Positions 14,983 through 24,100 of a stretch of 29,507 nucleotides of DNA are shown one piece after another; position 1 is the stretch's first letter; the number at the start of each line of letters is the position of its first letter. This DNA comes from JBBQXY01 sp051004815. GTDB lineage: Bacteria > Chloroflexota > Ktedonobacteria > Ktedonobacterales > Ktedonobacteraceae. The stretch is taken from contig JBPCJY010000195.1 in the NCBI GenBank assembly GCA_051004815.1, forward strand, positions 1 to 29,507, written 5' to 3'. Below the pieces are notes generated by a model. The model was not told the DNA's origin and searched no databases. It was given only the letters and a program-made list of their open reading frames with translations. The position numbers and the translations under genes are program-made.

Positions 14983-16131
14983 ATGAGATTCGCGAAACTG
15001 CACCTGGAAAACTGGCGTAACTTCACTCAAATCGATGTGACTTTGCAACAGCGTATGTTTTTAATTGGCGCAAATGCGACGGGCAAATCTAACTTGCTGG
15101 ATGCCTTTCGTTTCTTGAGGGATATCGTGCGTGTTGGCGGTGGCTTTGAGAAAGCGGTTGCTGATCGTAACGGCATTACGCATTTACGCAATATAACCAC
15201 ATCTTCCCATAGTGATGTTGTAATAGATGTACAGCTCGGTGACGATGAGAAAGCGTTGTGGAGATATCGTTTGACTATTGGTCAGGACAACCAGGGATAT
15301 GCGATTTTAAAAGAAGAAAAGGTATGGAAATCAGGTACTTCTTTGCTGGCGCGACCTGATGCACAAGATGCTACAGATGTAGATTTACTACGACAAACTC
15401 ATCTTGAGCAAATCAGTTCAAATGGCAAATTTCGTGATATTGCTAATTTCTTTAACTCTGTGCGCTACTATCATATTGTGCCACAACTTGTGCGTGAACC
15501 AGAGCGGTCTATAGGACGACAGTCGGATCCCTATGGCGGTGATTTTCTTGAGCAAATGATAAATTTACCCGAAGAAATTAGAGACTATCGACTACAGCGC
15601 ATTCAGAATGTACTACATGTGACAGTACCGCAACTCGAAGATTTGCAACTTCATATAGGCACTGATAGCCGTGGCTTTCCACATTTGCTAGGAATGATTG
15701 ATGGTAGATTATCGAAGCTTCCATGGCTTACGGAAGCTGAATTTTCCGATGGAACCCTGAGACTTATTGGCTTATTGTGGGCGTTATTAGACGAAGGTGG
15801 TCCACTTCTTTTGGAAGAACCTGAACTGTCGCTGCATCAGGGAATAGTTCAGCGTATTCCGGGAATGATGGCAGCTATACAGAATGAACATCCCCGCCAA
15901 ATTCTGGTTAGTACCCATAGCGACGACCTATTACGGGACGAGGGTATCGCGCCCGATGAAGTGTTGATTCTACGTCCCGCGCCAGGCGGTACAAAAGTAG
16001 AATCAGGTTTAGAGATTGAAGTAGTGAAGCAACTTTTGGACGCCGGTCTAACTATGGCGGAGGCAGCATTGCCGATGACGCAACCATCAGATGTCGGCAA
16101 ACTTTCTCTCTTTGGAGAAGTGCGTGAGTAG
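14983..16131 (+). CDS. SMC/RecF/OLD-like AAA ATPase of a two-gene cassette
   Basis: 382-residue ABC-type ATPase of the AAA_15/AAA_21 kind. LENWRNF near the N-terminus is the RecF-type start. Walker A is GANATGKS at 29-36. SDGTLR at 255-260 stands where the ABC signature lies. Walker B is LLLEEPELSLH at 275-285 with the catalytic Glu pair, and VSTHSDDLL at 309-317 contains the H-loop histidine. It lacks the long coiled coil of true SMC/RecN proteins. ATG at 14983 is chosen; a TTG at 14953 would add ten residues. The reading frame overlaps the next gene by 8 bp. Paired ATPases of this kind act in phage defence (OLD, PARIS, AbiL-type), which is the inferred role here. The gene looks more AT-rich than its neighbours. 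Confidence 0.82.
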   Translation: MRFAKLHLENWRNFTQIDVTLQQRMFLIGANATGKSNLLDAFRFLRDIVRVGGGFEKAVADRNGITHLRNITTSSHSDVVIDVQLGDDEKALWRYRLTIGQDNQGYAILKEEKVWKSGTSLLARPDAQDATDVDLLRQTHLEQISSNGKFRDIANFFNSVRYYHIVPQLVREPERSIGRQSDPYGGDFLEQMINLPEEIRDYRLQRIQNVLHVTVPQLEDLQLHIGTDSRGFPHLLGMIDGRLSKLPWLTEAEFSDGTLRLIGLLWALLDEGGPLLLEEPELSLHQGIVQRIPGMMAAIQNEHPRQILVSTHSDDLLRDEGIAPDEVLILRPAPGGTKVESGLEIEVVKQLLDAGLTMAEAALPMTQPSDVGKLSLFGEVRE

Positions 16132-16768
16132 TGATAGGAATCCTCTAGTAGTTCCCGTAAATATCCTTGTCGAGGGCATTACGGACGAGCCTGTTGCTAA
16201 ACGCCTGCTTGAGTATGTTGGACTCACCGTTGGTAATGTATTTGGTAGAAATGGCAAATCTGACTTACTCCGGCGTTTGCCTAACTATAATCAAGCGGCA
16301 CGTTCGCGCCTCACTCCCTGGTTTGTGCTGAGAGACCTTGATAATGATGCAGTGTGTGCATCACAAGCTATTCAAAAATGGCTCCCCCAACCCTCTGAAG
16401 GTATGAGATTGCGGGTTGCTGTACGCGCCATCGAGGCATGGATGATGGCTGATGCGGAACATCTCGCCGCCTTTCTGAGTGTTTCATCATCAAGGATGCC
16501 AACTAATCCTGATAGTGAGACTGATCCAAAACAAACTTTGATCAACATTGCGCGTTCCAGTAGCAGTAGGAGCATTCGTGAAGGCTTTGTGCCACGTCAT
16601 GGAAGCGGTGCTCGTGTTGGGCCTCTTTATGTCGAACGACTTATTACATTTGCTCAAAGTCATTGGCAACCTGATGAAACCGCTACGCGATCAGAAAGCT
16701 TGCGGCGGTGTATCCAGGCGTTGAGTACGCTGAAATTTGAAGATTTACATACGAGAGATGTTTCTTGA
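16124..16768 (+). CDS. TOPRIM-like (DUF4276-like) putative nuclease partner
   Basis: 214-residue protein with the signs of a minimal TOPRIM fold. VEGITDE at 16-22 places E17 as the TOPRIM glutamate. VLRDLDND at 68-75 supplies a D71-x-D73 pair. RAIEAWMMAD at 101-110 matches the 'IEAW' segment of DUF4276/RloB-like proteins. Such proteins are predicted metal-dependent nucleases and typically sit beside an AAA ATPase. GTG at 16124 is favoured: GGAG lies 6 nt upstream and the codon overlaps the ATPase stop (GTGAGTAG), giving tight coupling. ATG at 16091 would add 11 residues. The C-terminal half is unassigned, with Ser-rich stretches. Nuclease activity is inferred, not visible. Confidence 0.72.
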   Translation: MSSDRNPLVVPVNILVEGITDEPVAKRLLEYVGLTVGNVFGRNGKSDLLRRLPNYNQAARSRLTPWFVLRDLDNDAVCASQAIQKWLPQPSEGMRLRVAVRAIEAWMMADAEHLAAFLSVSSSRMPTNPDSETDPKQTLINIARSSSSRSIREGFVPRHGSGARVGPLYVERLITFAQSHWQPDETATRSESLRRCIQALSTLKFEDLHTRDVS

Positions 16769-16803
16769 GAAAAGAAATATTCCAAAAACTCCCCCAAAAT
16801 CTA

Positions 16804-16832
16804 TTGACAACCCCTTTTCCGCGTAGTATACT
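16804..16832 (+). promoter_or_regulatory. rpoB: near-consensus promoter of the rpoB-rpoC operon
   Basis: TTGACA (16804-16809), exactly 17 bp, TATACT (16827-16832). It starts 36 bp after the TOPRIM stop and gives a leader of about 610 nt before rpoB. A second TATACT lies at 16852-16857 without a good -35 box. No convincing gene or tRNA was seen from 16833 to 17445. Confidence 0.75.
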
Positions 16833-17244
16833 TGTATCTTGCCAGAACGTGTATACTATAGAGTGTGATGTGTACGCAAGTCGTCTCATAAATAGCAAGC
16901 ACGGGCAGAGATAGATTTAAACTTTGACGATACAACATTCCCCATCATCCACAGTAATAAGGATGCTGCAAACACAAGGTACCGCCAGTAGACACAAGAA
17001 AGCTAAAACAACCCGCTATGCCGTATGTTCCTCTTTTTGGGCTGAGCGTATGACAAGCTATTTTCAGCACTTTTTGTGGGTAGGTGGTGTGCATGATGTG
17101 CATAGTACGCAATAGTACAGAAGTACCGGTGTAGGGAATATTGTAGCGTCTTTCGTTGTTATTAACTATAGCTCTTGTTTTATTGAAACGGTGGATGTGC
17201 TATGTGGGTAAGTCGAAAACAATTTGAATGTGTAGAGGAGTAGG

Positions 17245-17284
17245 AGTAACCGCTTGCGTAAGCAATGTGCGGTTACTTTTCTTG
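17245..17284 (+). terminator. rpoB: attenuator-like hairpin in the rpoB leader
   Basis: AGTAACCGC (17245-17253) pairs with GCGGTTACT (17269-17277), enclosing an inner TTGC/GCAA pair. The stem is followed by TTTTCTT. This has the form of an intrinsic terminator, about 160 nt before the rpoB start, so it may set transcription of rpoBC by read-through. Confidence 0.55.
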
Positions 17285-17445
17285 TCATAGAACGTTTTTC
17301 AACACAGGCGTCGTTAGGCAATTATCCAAGTAATAACCTTTTTTTCCGTTTTTTTCGTTTGCACAGAGGTACGCATCTTCGCGTGTCTCAAATGTGTCTG
17401 TTGGTTTCCTCATGTGGGCAACAAGGTGAGAGGAGAACACTTTAC

Positions 17446-20400
17446 ATGGTAGTTAGCAGCAGGGCTGTGGCTCTCCCTGAGCGTGTCTCATTCGCACGTA
17501 TCCCGGATATACGGCCAATGCCGGGGCTGATTCAAATTCAGCTCGACTCCTTTGAATGGTTTAAGAAAGAAGGTCTACGCGAACTTTTTGCAGAAATCTC
17601 TCCTATTGAAGACTTTACAGGAAAAAATTTAAGCCTCGAATTTATTGTACCCCCAGAGCCATTTGGCAAGCCCAAATATACCGAGGACGAGTGTCGTGAC
17701 CGCGATGCCACGTATGCCGCGCCCTTGAATGTGAAGGCTCGCTTGATCAATAAAGAGACCGGTGAGATCATCGAGAAGGATATCTTCATGGGTGATTTCC
17801 CGCTGATGACCAAAGAGGGTACATTTATAATCAATGGCGCGGAACGCGTCGTTGTCAGTCAGCTTGTCCGCTCCCCTGGTGTCTACTTCACGGCTGATGA
17901 AGACGCCACTACTGGCCGTCGGCTATTCGCCGCCAAGCTCATTCCTGGCCGTGGCGCATGGCTCGAATTTGAGACAAGCAATAAAAACCTTTTAACCGTC
18001 AAGATCGACCGTAAACGTAAACTGCCGATTACGACATTGTTGCGGGCCATTGCTAGCCTGGCTAAAGAGCAAAACGCGCATCTTATCGAGGACCTTGATC
18101 TCACTACTGACCAGGGAATTCTTGATGCGTTCCGTGATGTTGATAACGATCCGAATGTACGTTACATTCAGGCGACGCTGGATCGCGACCCTGTCAAGAA
18201 AGAAGACGAGGCACTGCTCGAACTTTATAAGAAGTTGCGTCCAGGAGACCCCGCCACCATTGACAATGCTCGTTCGCTGGTGAGAAACCTGTTTTTCAAC
18301 GCTCGCCGCTATGATCTTGGCAGCGTCGGACGCTACAAACTCAATCGAAAGTTAGACCTCTCTCTCCCGCAGAGTCTGCGCACCTTAACCCAGGACGACC
18401 TGGTCAACATTATGCGCCGCCTCGTGCAGTTGAATAACGGACATGGGCGCAAGGACGATATCGACCACCTGGGCAACCGCCGTGTGCGCTGCGTGGGTGA
18501 GCTGATCCAGACGCAGTTCCGCGTTGGCCTGTTGCGTATGGAGCGCGTTGTCAAAGAGCGCATGAGTATTCAGGAGCCGGGACAGGCAACTCCTAATGCT
18601 TTGATCAATATTCGCCCGGTTGTCGCGGCGATGAAGGAATTCTTTGGGGGCAGCCAGCTTTCGCAGTTTATGGATCAGACGAATGCCCTGGCAGAAATCG
18701 GGCATAAGCGACGTCTCTCCGCACTTGGCCCTGGTGGTCTCTCTCGTGAGCGTGCAGGCTTTGATGTGCGTGACGTTCACCAGTCGCACTATGGTCGTAT
18801 CTGCCCAATTGAGACGCCTGAAGGTCCAAATATTGGTCTGATCGGTAACTTAGCGACGTATGGACAGGTCAACCCCTACGGCTTCGTAGAGACGCCGTAT
18901 CGCAAAGTAGTCAAAAAGATGTCGGCCAGCGACCCACGCCTGATCGGTCGTGAGTTCCGCAGCGTAGTTGGGCGTGAGCGCGAAGATGTAGTGACGGAAG
19001 ATGGCGAAGTGCTGATTAAGGCACGCACGCGTGTGCGCGTCGATGAGGCCCTTTTCGCCCAGTTGTCAAGCATTCTCGGTGACGCTGAAGTACGCATCAA
19101 GCCGTATGTAACGCTTGAAGTGGATTATCGCACTGCCGACGATGAAGAGAACTTCTGGATCGCCCAGGCCAATGCCAAATTGGCACCGAATAACGAATTC
19201 ACGGAAGAGCGCGTGCTGGCCCGCTATCAGGGTGAGTTCTCCGAAGAGAACGCCGATAGTATGGACTACATGGACGTTTCGCCACGCCAGACCGTGAGTG
19301 TCGCGACCGCGCTTATTCCGTTCCTTGAGCACGACGACGTGAACCGTGCATTGATGGGCGCGAACATGCAACGTCAGGCCGTGCCGCTACTGCGACCGCA
19401 GTCCCCTATCTGCGGAACTGGTATCGAACGACAGGTCGCTATCGACTCCGGCCAGGTGCAAGTCTGTCGGGTCAGTGGCGAAGTTGTCTCCGCTACTGCT
19501 CGTAAGATTGAGATCGTGGATGACAATGGCGAGGTGCATAACTATCGTCTGCGCAAGTTTGTGCGCTCGAATGCTGGCACCTGTATCAACCAGCGACCAC
19601 TTGTGCGCAAAGGTGATTATGTGAACGTCGGTCAGGTTATCGCGGATAGCTCCTCGACGGAGAATGGCGAGCTAGCACTGGGACAAAATATCCTCGTCGC
19701 CTTTATGAGCTGGGAAGGTGGTAACTACGAAGATGCCATTCTGATCAGCGAGCGCATCGTGCGTGAAGACTACTTCACCTCGATCCACATTGAGAAGTAC
19801 GAGGTCGATGCTCGTGATACCAAGCTTGGGCCAGAGGAGATTACGCGAGACATTCCGAACGTTGGTGAGGAAGGTCTGCGCAACCTTGATGAGCGTGGCA
19901 TCATCTACGTTGGTGCCGAAGTCGGACCGCAGGATATCCTGGTCGGCAAGATCACGCCGAAAGGTGAGACCGAACTGACGGCGGAAGAGAAACTGCTGCG
20001 TGCTATCTTCGGTGAGAAGGCGCGTGAAGTGAAAGACACTTCTTTGCGCGTTCCGCATGGAGAGCGCGGTAAGGTTGTCGAGGTCAAAGTCTTCTCCCGT
20101 GACGCGGGCGATGAATTGCCTCCTGGCGTCAATCAACTGGTGCGTGTCAGTATTGCGCAGAAGCGTAAAATTGGCGCGGGCGACAAGATGGCTGGACGCC
20201 ACGGGAACAAGGGTGTTATCTCGCGGGTGTTACCGATTGAAGATATGCCATTCTTGCCGGATGGTACGCCGGTTGACATCATTCTGAACCCGTTGGGCGT
20301 ACCGCACCGTATGAATATCGGCCAGATCATGGAAACCCACCTTGGTTGGGCCGCTGAGATGCTTGGCTTTAAGATCGCGACTCCAGTCTTTGATGGGGCC

Positions 20401-20949
20401 AGCGAAGAAGATATCGAAGAATTCCTGCGCCGCGCCAATCTACCAGAGACTGGCAAAGTGCAGTTATACGATGGCCGAACGGGCGAGCCGTTTGACAATC
20501 ATATTACCGTTGGCTATACCTACATGTTGAAACTGGCCCACCTGGTCGAGGACAAAGTGCATGCTCGTTCGACTGGCCCGTACAGCTTGATTACGCAGCA
20601 GCCACTCGGCGGTAAAGCGCAATTTGGCGGACAGCGGTTCGGCGAGATGGAAGTGTGGGCATTGGAAGCGTATGGCGCGGCCAATATCCTGCAAGAAATC
20701 CTGACAGTCAAGTCGGACGACGTAGTTGGTCGTGTCAAAACGTATGAAGCCATCGTGAAGGGCGAGAATATCATGGAACCCGGTGTTCCTGAGTCCTTCA
20801 AAGTATTGGTCAAAGAACTGCAAAGCCTGGGTATCAACGTCGAGGTACTGAACGAGGATGAGCAAAAAATCCAATTCGTTGAGGACACCTCAAACGATGT
20901 GATGCCTGAACTGGGTATAAATCTGTCCGGTTTCGAAGGAGACCACTAA
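17446..20949 (+). CDS. rpoB: RNA polymerase beta subunit
   Basis: Beta subunit of core RNA polymerase, 1167 residues, shorter than the E. coli protein (1342) and close to the size of forms without the lineage insertions. The rifampicin region at about 18640-18740 reads GGSQLSQFMDQTN, HKRRLSALGPGG and RERAGF. The histidine and serine mutated in resistant strains are wild type, so rifampicin sensitivity would be expected. GDKMAGRHGNKG, DGTPVDIILNPLGVP and the C-terminal GGKAQFGGQRFGEMEVWALE are all intact. ATG at 17446 is chosen because AGGAG lies 10 nt upstream and homologous proteins begin near here. The frame is open 64 codons further up, but that segment is leader sequence with poor protein character. 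It is the first gene after a strong promoter and a long leader. Confidence 0.97.
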   Translation: MVVSSRAVALPERVSFARIPDIRPMPGLIQIQLDSFEWFKKEGLRELFAEISPIEDFTGKNLSLEFIVPPEPFGKPKYTEDECRDRDATYAAPLNVKARLINKETGEIIEKDIFMGDFPLMTKEGTFIINGAERVVVSQLVRSPGVYFTADEDATTGRRLFAAKLIPGRGAWLEFETSNKNLLTVKIDRKRKLPITTLLRAIASLAKEQNAHLIEDLDLTTDQGILDAFRDVDNDPNVRYIQATLDRDPVKKEDEALLELYKKLRPGDPATIDNARSLVRNLFFNARRYDLGSVGRYKLNRKLDLSLPQSLRTLTQDDLVNIMRRLVQLNNGHGRKDDIDHLGNRRVRCVGELIQTQFRVGLLRMERVVKERMSIQEPGQATPNALINIRPVVAAMKEFFGGSQLSQFMDQTNALAEIGHKRRLSALGPGGLSRERAGFDVRDVHQSHYGRICPIETPEGPNIGLIGNLATYGQVNPYGFVETPYRKVVKKMSASDPRLIGREFRSVVGREREDVVTEDGEVLIKARTRVRVDEALFAQLSSILGDAEVRIKPYVTLEVDYRTADDEENFWIAQANAKLAPNNEFTEERVLARYQGEFSEENADSMDYMDVSPRQTVSVATALIPFLEHDDVNRALMGANMQRQAVPLLRPQSPICGTGIERQVAIDSGQVQVCRVSGEVVSATARKIEIVDDNGEVHNYRLRKFVRSNAGTCINQRPLVRKGDYVNVGQVIADSSSTENGELALGQNILVAFMSWEGGNYEDAILISERIVREDYFTSIHIEKYEVDARDTKLGPEEITRDIPNVGEEGLRNLDERGIIYVGAEVGPQDILVGKITPKGETELTAEEKLLRAIFGEKAREVKDTSLRVPHGERGKVVEVKVFSRDAGDELPPGVNQLVRVSIAQKRKIGAGDKMAGRHGNKGVISRVLPIEDMPFLPDGTPVDIILNPLGVPHRMNIGQIMETHLGWAAEMLGFKIATPVFDGASEEDIEEFLRRANLPETGKVQLYDGRTGEPFDNHITVGYTYMLKLAHLVEDKVHARSTGPYSLITQQPLGGKAQFGGQRFGEMEVWALEAYGAANILQEILTVKSDDVVGRVKTYEAIVKGENIMEPGVPESFKVLVKELQSLGINVEVLNEDEQKIQFVEDTSNDVMPELGINLSGFEGDH

Positions 20950-20957
20950 CGGGTATA

Positions 20958-21128
20958 GTAGGGGCGACCCTTGCGGTCGCCCTGGTACCCGGGTATATGG
21001 TAGGGGCGACCCTCGCCACCCTCTCTGGGGGAGAGGTAATAAGCCCTGACACCATATATAAAGTAGGGGCGACTCGTGCGGTCGTCCTGCATCAGGGTAT
21101 GGTAGGGGCGATCGCACGGATCGCTCTG
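20958..21128. repeat. four GTAGGGGCGA palindromic repeats between rpoB and rpoC
   Basis: Units begin at 20958, 21000, 21063 and 21102, each with GTAGGGGCG followed by A. Three have a right arm complementary to their own left arm: GGTCGCCC at 20975-20982, GGTCGTCC at 21080-21087 and GATCGC at 21119-21124. The arm bases differ between copies yet still pair. The second unit runs instead into a CCCTCTCT/GGGGGAGAGG hairpin. They fill most of the 227-bp intergenic space in an essential operon. Confidence 0.8.
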
Positions 21129-21176
21129 ACAAGGTGATTGGGAGCAGCCCATTGTATCCCTGCACCAGGAGGTAGC

Positions 21177-24100
21177 ATGCTCGAAGTAAATGATTTTAAC
21201 GCTATCCGTATAAGCCTCGCTAGCCCGGAGCAGATTCGCGGCTGGAGCTATGGTGAGGTCACGAAACCGGAGACCATCAACTATCGCACGCTCAAACCAG
21301 AAAAAGATGGCTTGTTCTGCGAACGCATTTTCGGTCCGACAAAGGACTGGGAGTGCTACTGCGGTAAATATAAACGTGTACGTTTTAAAGGTATTGTGTG
21401 TGATAAGTGTGGCGTAGAGGTAGCTCGTTCCAAGGTACGCCGTGAGCGCATGGGCCATATTGAGTTGGCATCTCCCGTGAGCCATATCTGGTACTTCAAG
21501 GGAACGCCGAGTCGTATTGGCCTCTTGCTCGATCTGTCGCCTCGTAACCTGGAGCGCATTCTCTACTTTGCGCTCTATGTCATCACGCATATTGATGACG
21601 AGGCTCGTCAACGTGAGTTGATGCGCCTGGACGAGGAAACGCTCAGCCTTGATCAGAATCTGGATGGCAAGGTGATCGAGCGCGTTGACAGCTTGAAAGC
21701 CAGGCGCGATAGCGAGATACTCAATGCGCGTAACCGCATTGATGATGATCGCAAAGAGATTGAGGCGCGACGCGAGCAAGACCTGGAATCTGCGCGACGG
21801 GTTGAGAGCGAGACACTGGCACAGTTGCGTGCGGTTATGGGCAAGGTGAGCGAAGACGATATCGTCTTTGAACCCACTGGTCAAACGATTGTCAAGGCCG
21901 ATGAAACTGTATCACCGCGCCACCTGGAATCGTTGGAGCAAAAGGCCGAGACGTTCCGCAACGATATCGCCGAGACCGCACGTCGTGAGATTGACCTGGC
22001 ACGTTCAGGGCGCGAAGGCGAAGATGAGCGCACTAGCCTGGAATACCAGGGCAAAATTGACACGGTACAGACGCAACTGGAGACTGAGCGCACCGATCAT
22101 CGGCAGCGTCTGGAGCAGTTGCGCCGCGACCTGGAAGGCATCAAAAAGATGGACCTGCTCCAGGAGAATCGCTATCGTGAACTGAAAGATAACTTTGGCA
22201 GCGTTTTTCGTGCCGGTATGGGAGCGGAGGCCGTTCGTGAATTGATCTCCGACCTGAACCTGGACAAATTGTCGGCAGACATGCGTCATGAGATTAGCTC
22301 AACAGTAGGTCAACGGCGCAAAAAGGCCACCAAGCGATTGAAAGTTGTCGAGGCTTTCCGCAAGTCTCATACCTCGCCGGAGTGGATGATTCTCACAGTG
22401 CTGCCCGTGTTGCCGCCTGACCTGCGCCCTATGGTGCAGCTTGATGGTGGACGTTTCGCCACCTCCGACCTGAATGACCTGTATCGCCGTGTGATTAACC
22501 GCAATAATCGTCTCAAGCGACTTTTGGAGTTGAGCGCACCAGAGATCATCATTCGCAACGAAAAGCGTATGCTGCAAGAGGCGTGCGACGCCTTGATCGA
22601 CAATGGACGCCGCGGTCGCGCCGTGGCTGGCTCTGGCAACCACAAACTCAAGAGCCTGTCCGACATGCTCAAGGGTAAGCAGGGTCGCTTCCGTCAGAAC
22701 CTGCTCGGTAAACGTGTGGACTACTCCGGTCGTTCCGTTATTGTGGTCGGCCCGGATTTGAAACTGCACCAGTGCGGTCTGCCCAAGCGTATGGCACTGG
22801 AACTCTTCAAGCCATTCGTCATGCGGAAACTGGTGGAGCAGAACTTCGCGCACAATATCAAGAGTGCGAAGCGTTTTGTGGAGCGCGTCAAGCCGGAGGT
22901 TTGGGATGTGCTGGAAGAGGTCATTAAGGACCATCCGGTGCTGCTGAATCGTGCGCCAACGTTGCACCGTCTCGGTATTCAGGCCTTCGAGGCTATCCTG
23001 GTTGAGGGCAGTGCTATTCAACTGCACCCGTTGGTCTGTTCAGCCTTCAACGCTGACTTCGACGGCGACCAGATGGCCGTCCATGTGCCGCTCTCTGATA
23101 AGGCACAAGACGAAGCACGTCAACTTATGCTCTCGACACGCAACTTGCTAGCCCCTGGTACTGGTGAACCGTCTATCGGTGCTAGCCAGGACATGGTGCT
23201 GGGTTGCTTCTACCTGACGCAAGACCGTCCAGACAAACGGGGCGCGGGCCGTATCTTTACCGATGCGACCGAGGCTTTGCTGGCCTATGAGCATGGCGTC
23301 ATCGAGTTGCAGGCACTGATCGAAGTTCGTCTGGGGGATGTCGAGGTCTACGATAGTCCACCACCTGACAAGCCAACTATGCATGCGCATGGCAAGCGCG
23401 TCAGGACTACCGTTGGGCGTATCATCTTCAACGAAGCTCTACCGGAGCGACTGCGCTTCAAGAACTACGCGATGAAGAAAGAGAACCTGAAACAGGTGAT
23501 CGGCGAATGCTTCAAGGAATATGGCCGCGTGAAGACGGCTGAACTGGCCGACGAGATCAAACGTCTCGGCTTTACCTTCGCGACCAAAGCCGGTGCGACC
23601 ATCGCCATCAGCGATGTGAAGGTGCCAGCCGGGAAGCAAGCAGAATTGGCGATAGCCGATGCCAAGATTGCTGAACTGGACGAGCAGTATCGTGATGGTC
23701 TGATCACCGACCATGAGAAGTACACGCAGACCGTTGATGCCTGGAATGTGGCCACGGAAAATGTGACCAAGATGGTTGAGGCTACCCTTGACCCCTACGG
23801 TTCCATTTATACCATCGCCAAGTCGGGTGCGACCAAGGCGAAATTCCAGCAGATCCGCCAATTGTCCGGTATGCGCGGCCTGATGGCAAGTCCATCGGGA
23901 CGTATCATTGATGTGCCAATTCGTGGTAACTTCCGTGAAGGCCTCTCGGTATTGGAGTACTTTATTAGTAGCCATGGTGCTCGTAAAGGTCTGGCCGATA
24001 CCGCCTTGCGTACAGCAGAGTCTGGCTACCTGACGCGCCGTCTGATCGACGTTGCGCAGGATGTCATTGTCAACGATGAAGATTGTGGCACGACGGATGG

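Noticed and set aside
16852..16857. Second -10 box TATACT after the rpoB promoter
   Set aside because: The nearest -35-like hexamers are 7 or 14 bp away, outside the workable spacing.
16924..17115. 63-codon open frame between the TOPRIM gene and rpoB
   Set aside because: No ribosome site, no recognisable protein character, and it lies in the probable rpoB leader.
17254..17445. Extended rpoB N-terminus from a TTG at 17254
   Set aside because: The added 64 residues do not resemble RpoB, the start lies inside the attenuator hairpin, and ATG 17446 has a good ribosome site.
20946..21884. 312-codon open frame on the minus strand across the rpoB-rpoC gap and the rpoC start
   Set aside because: It is antisense to conserved rpoC sequence and to the repeat block; no family motif and no start site.
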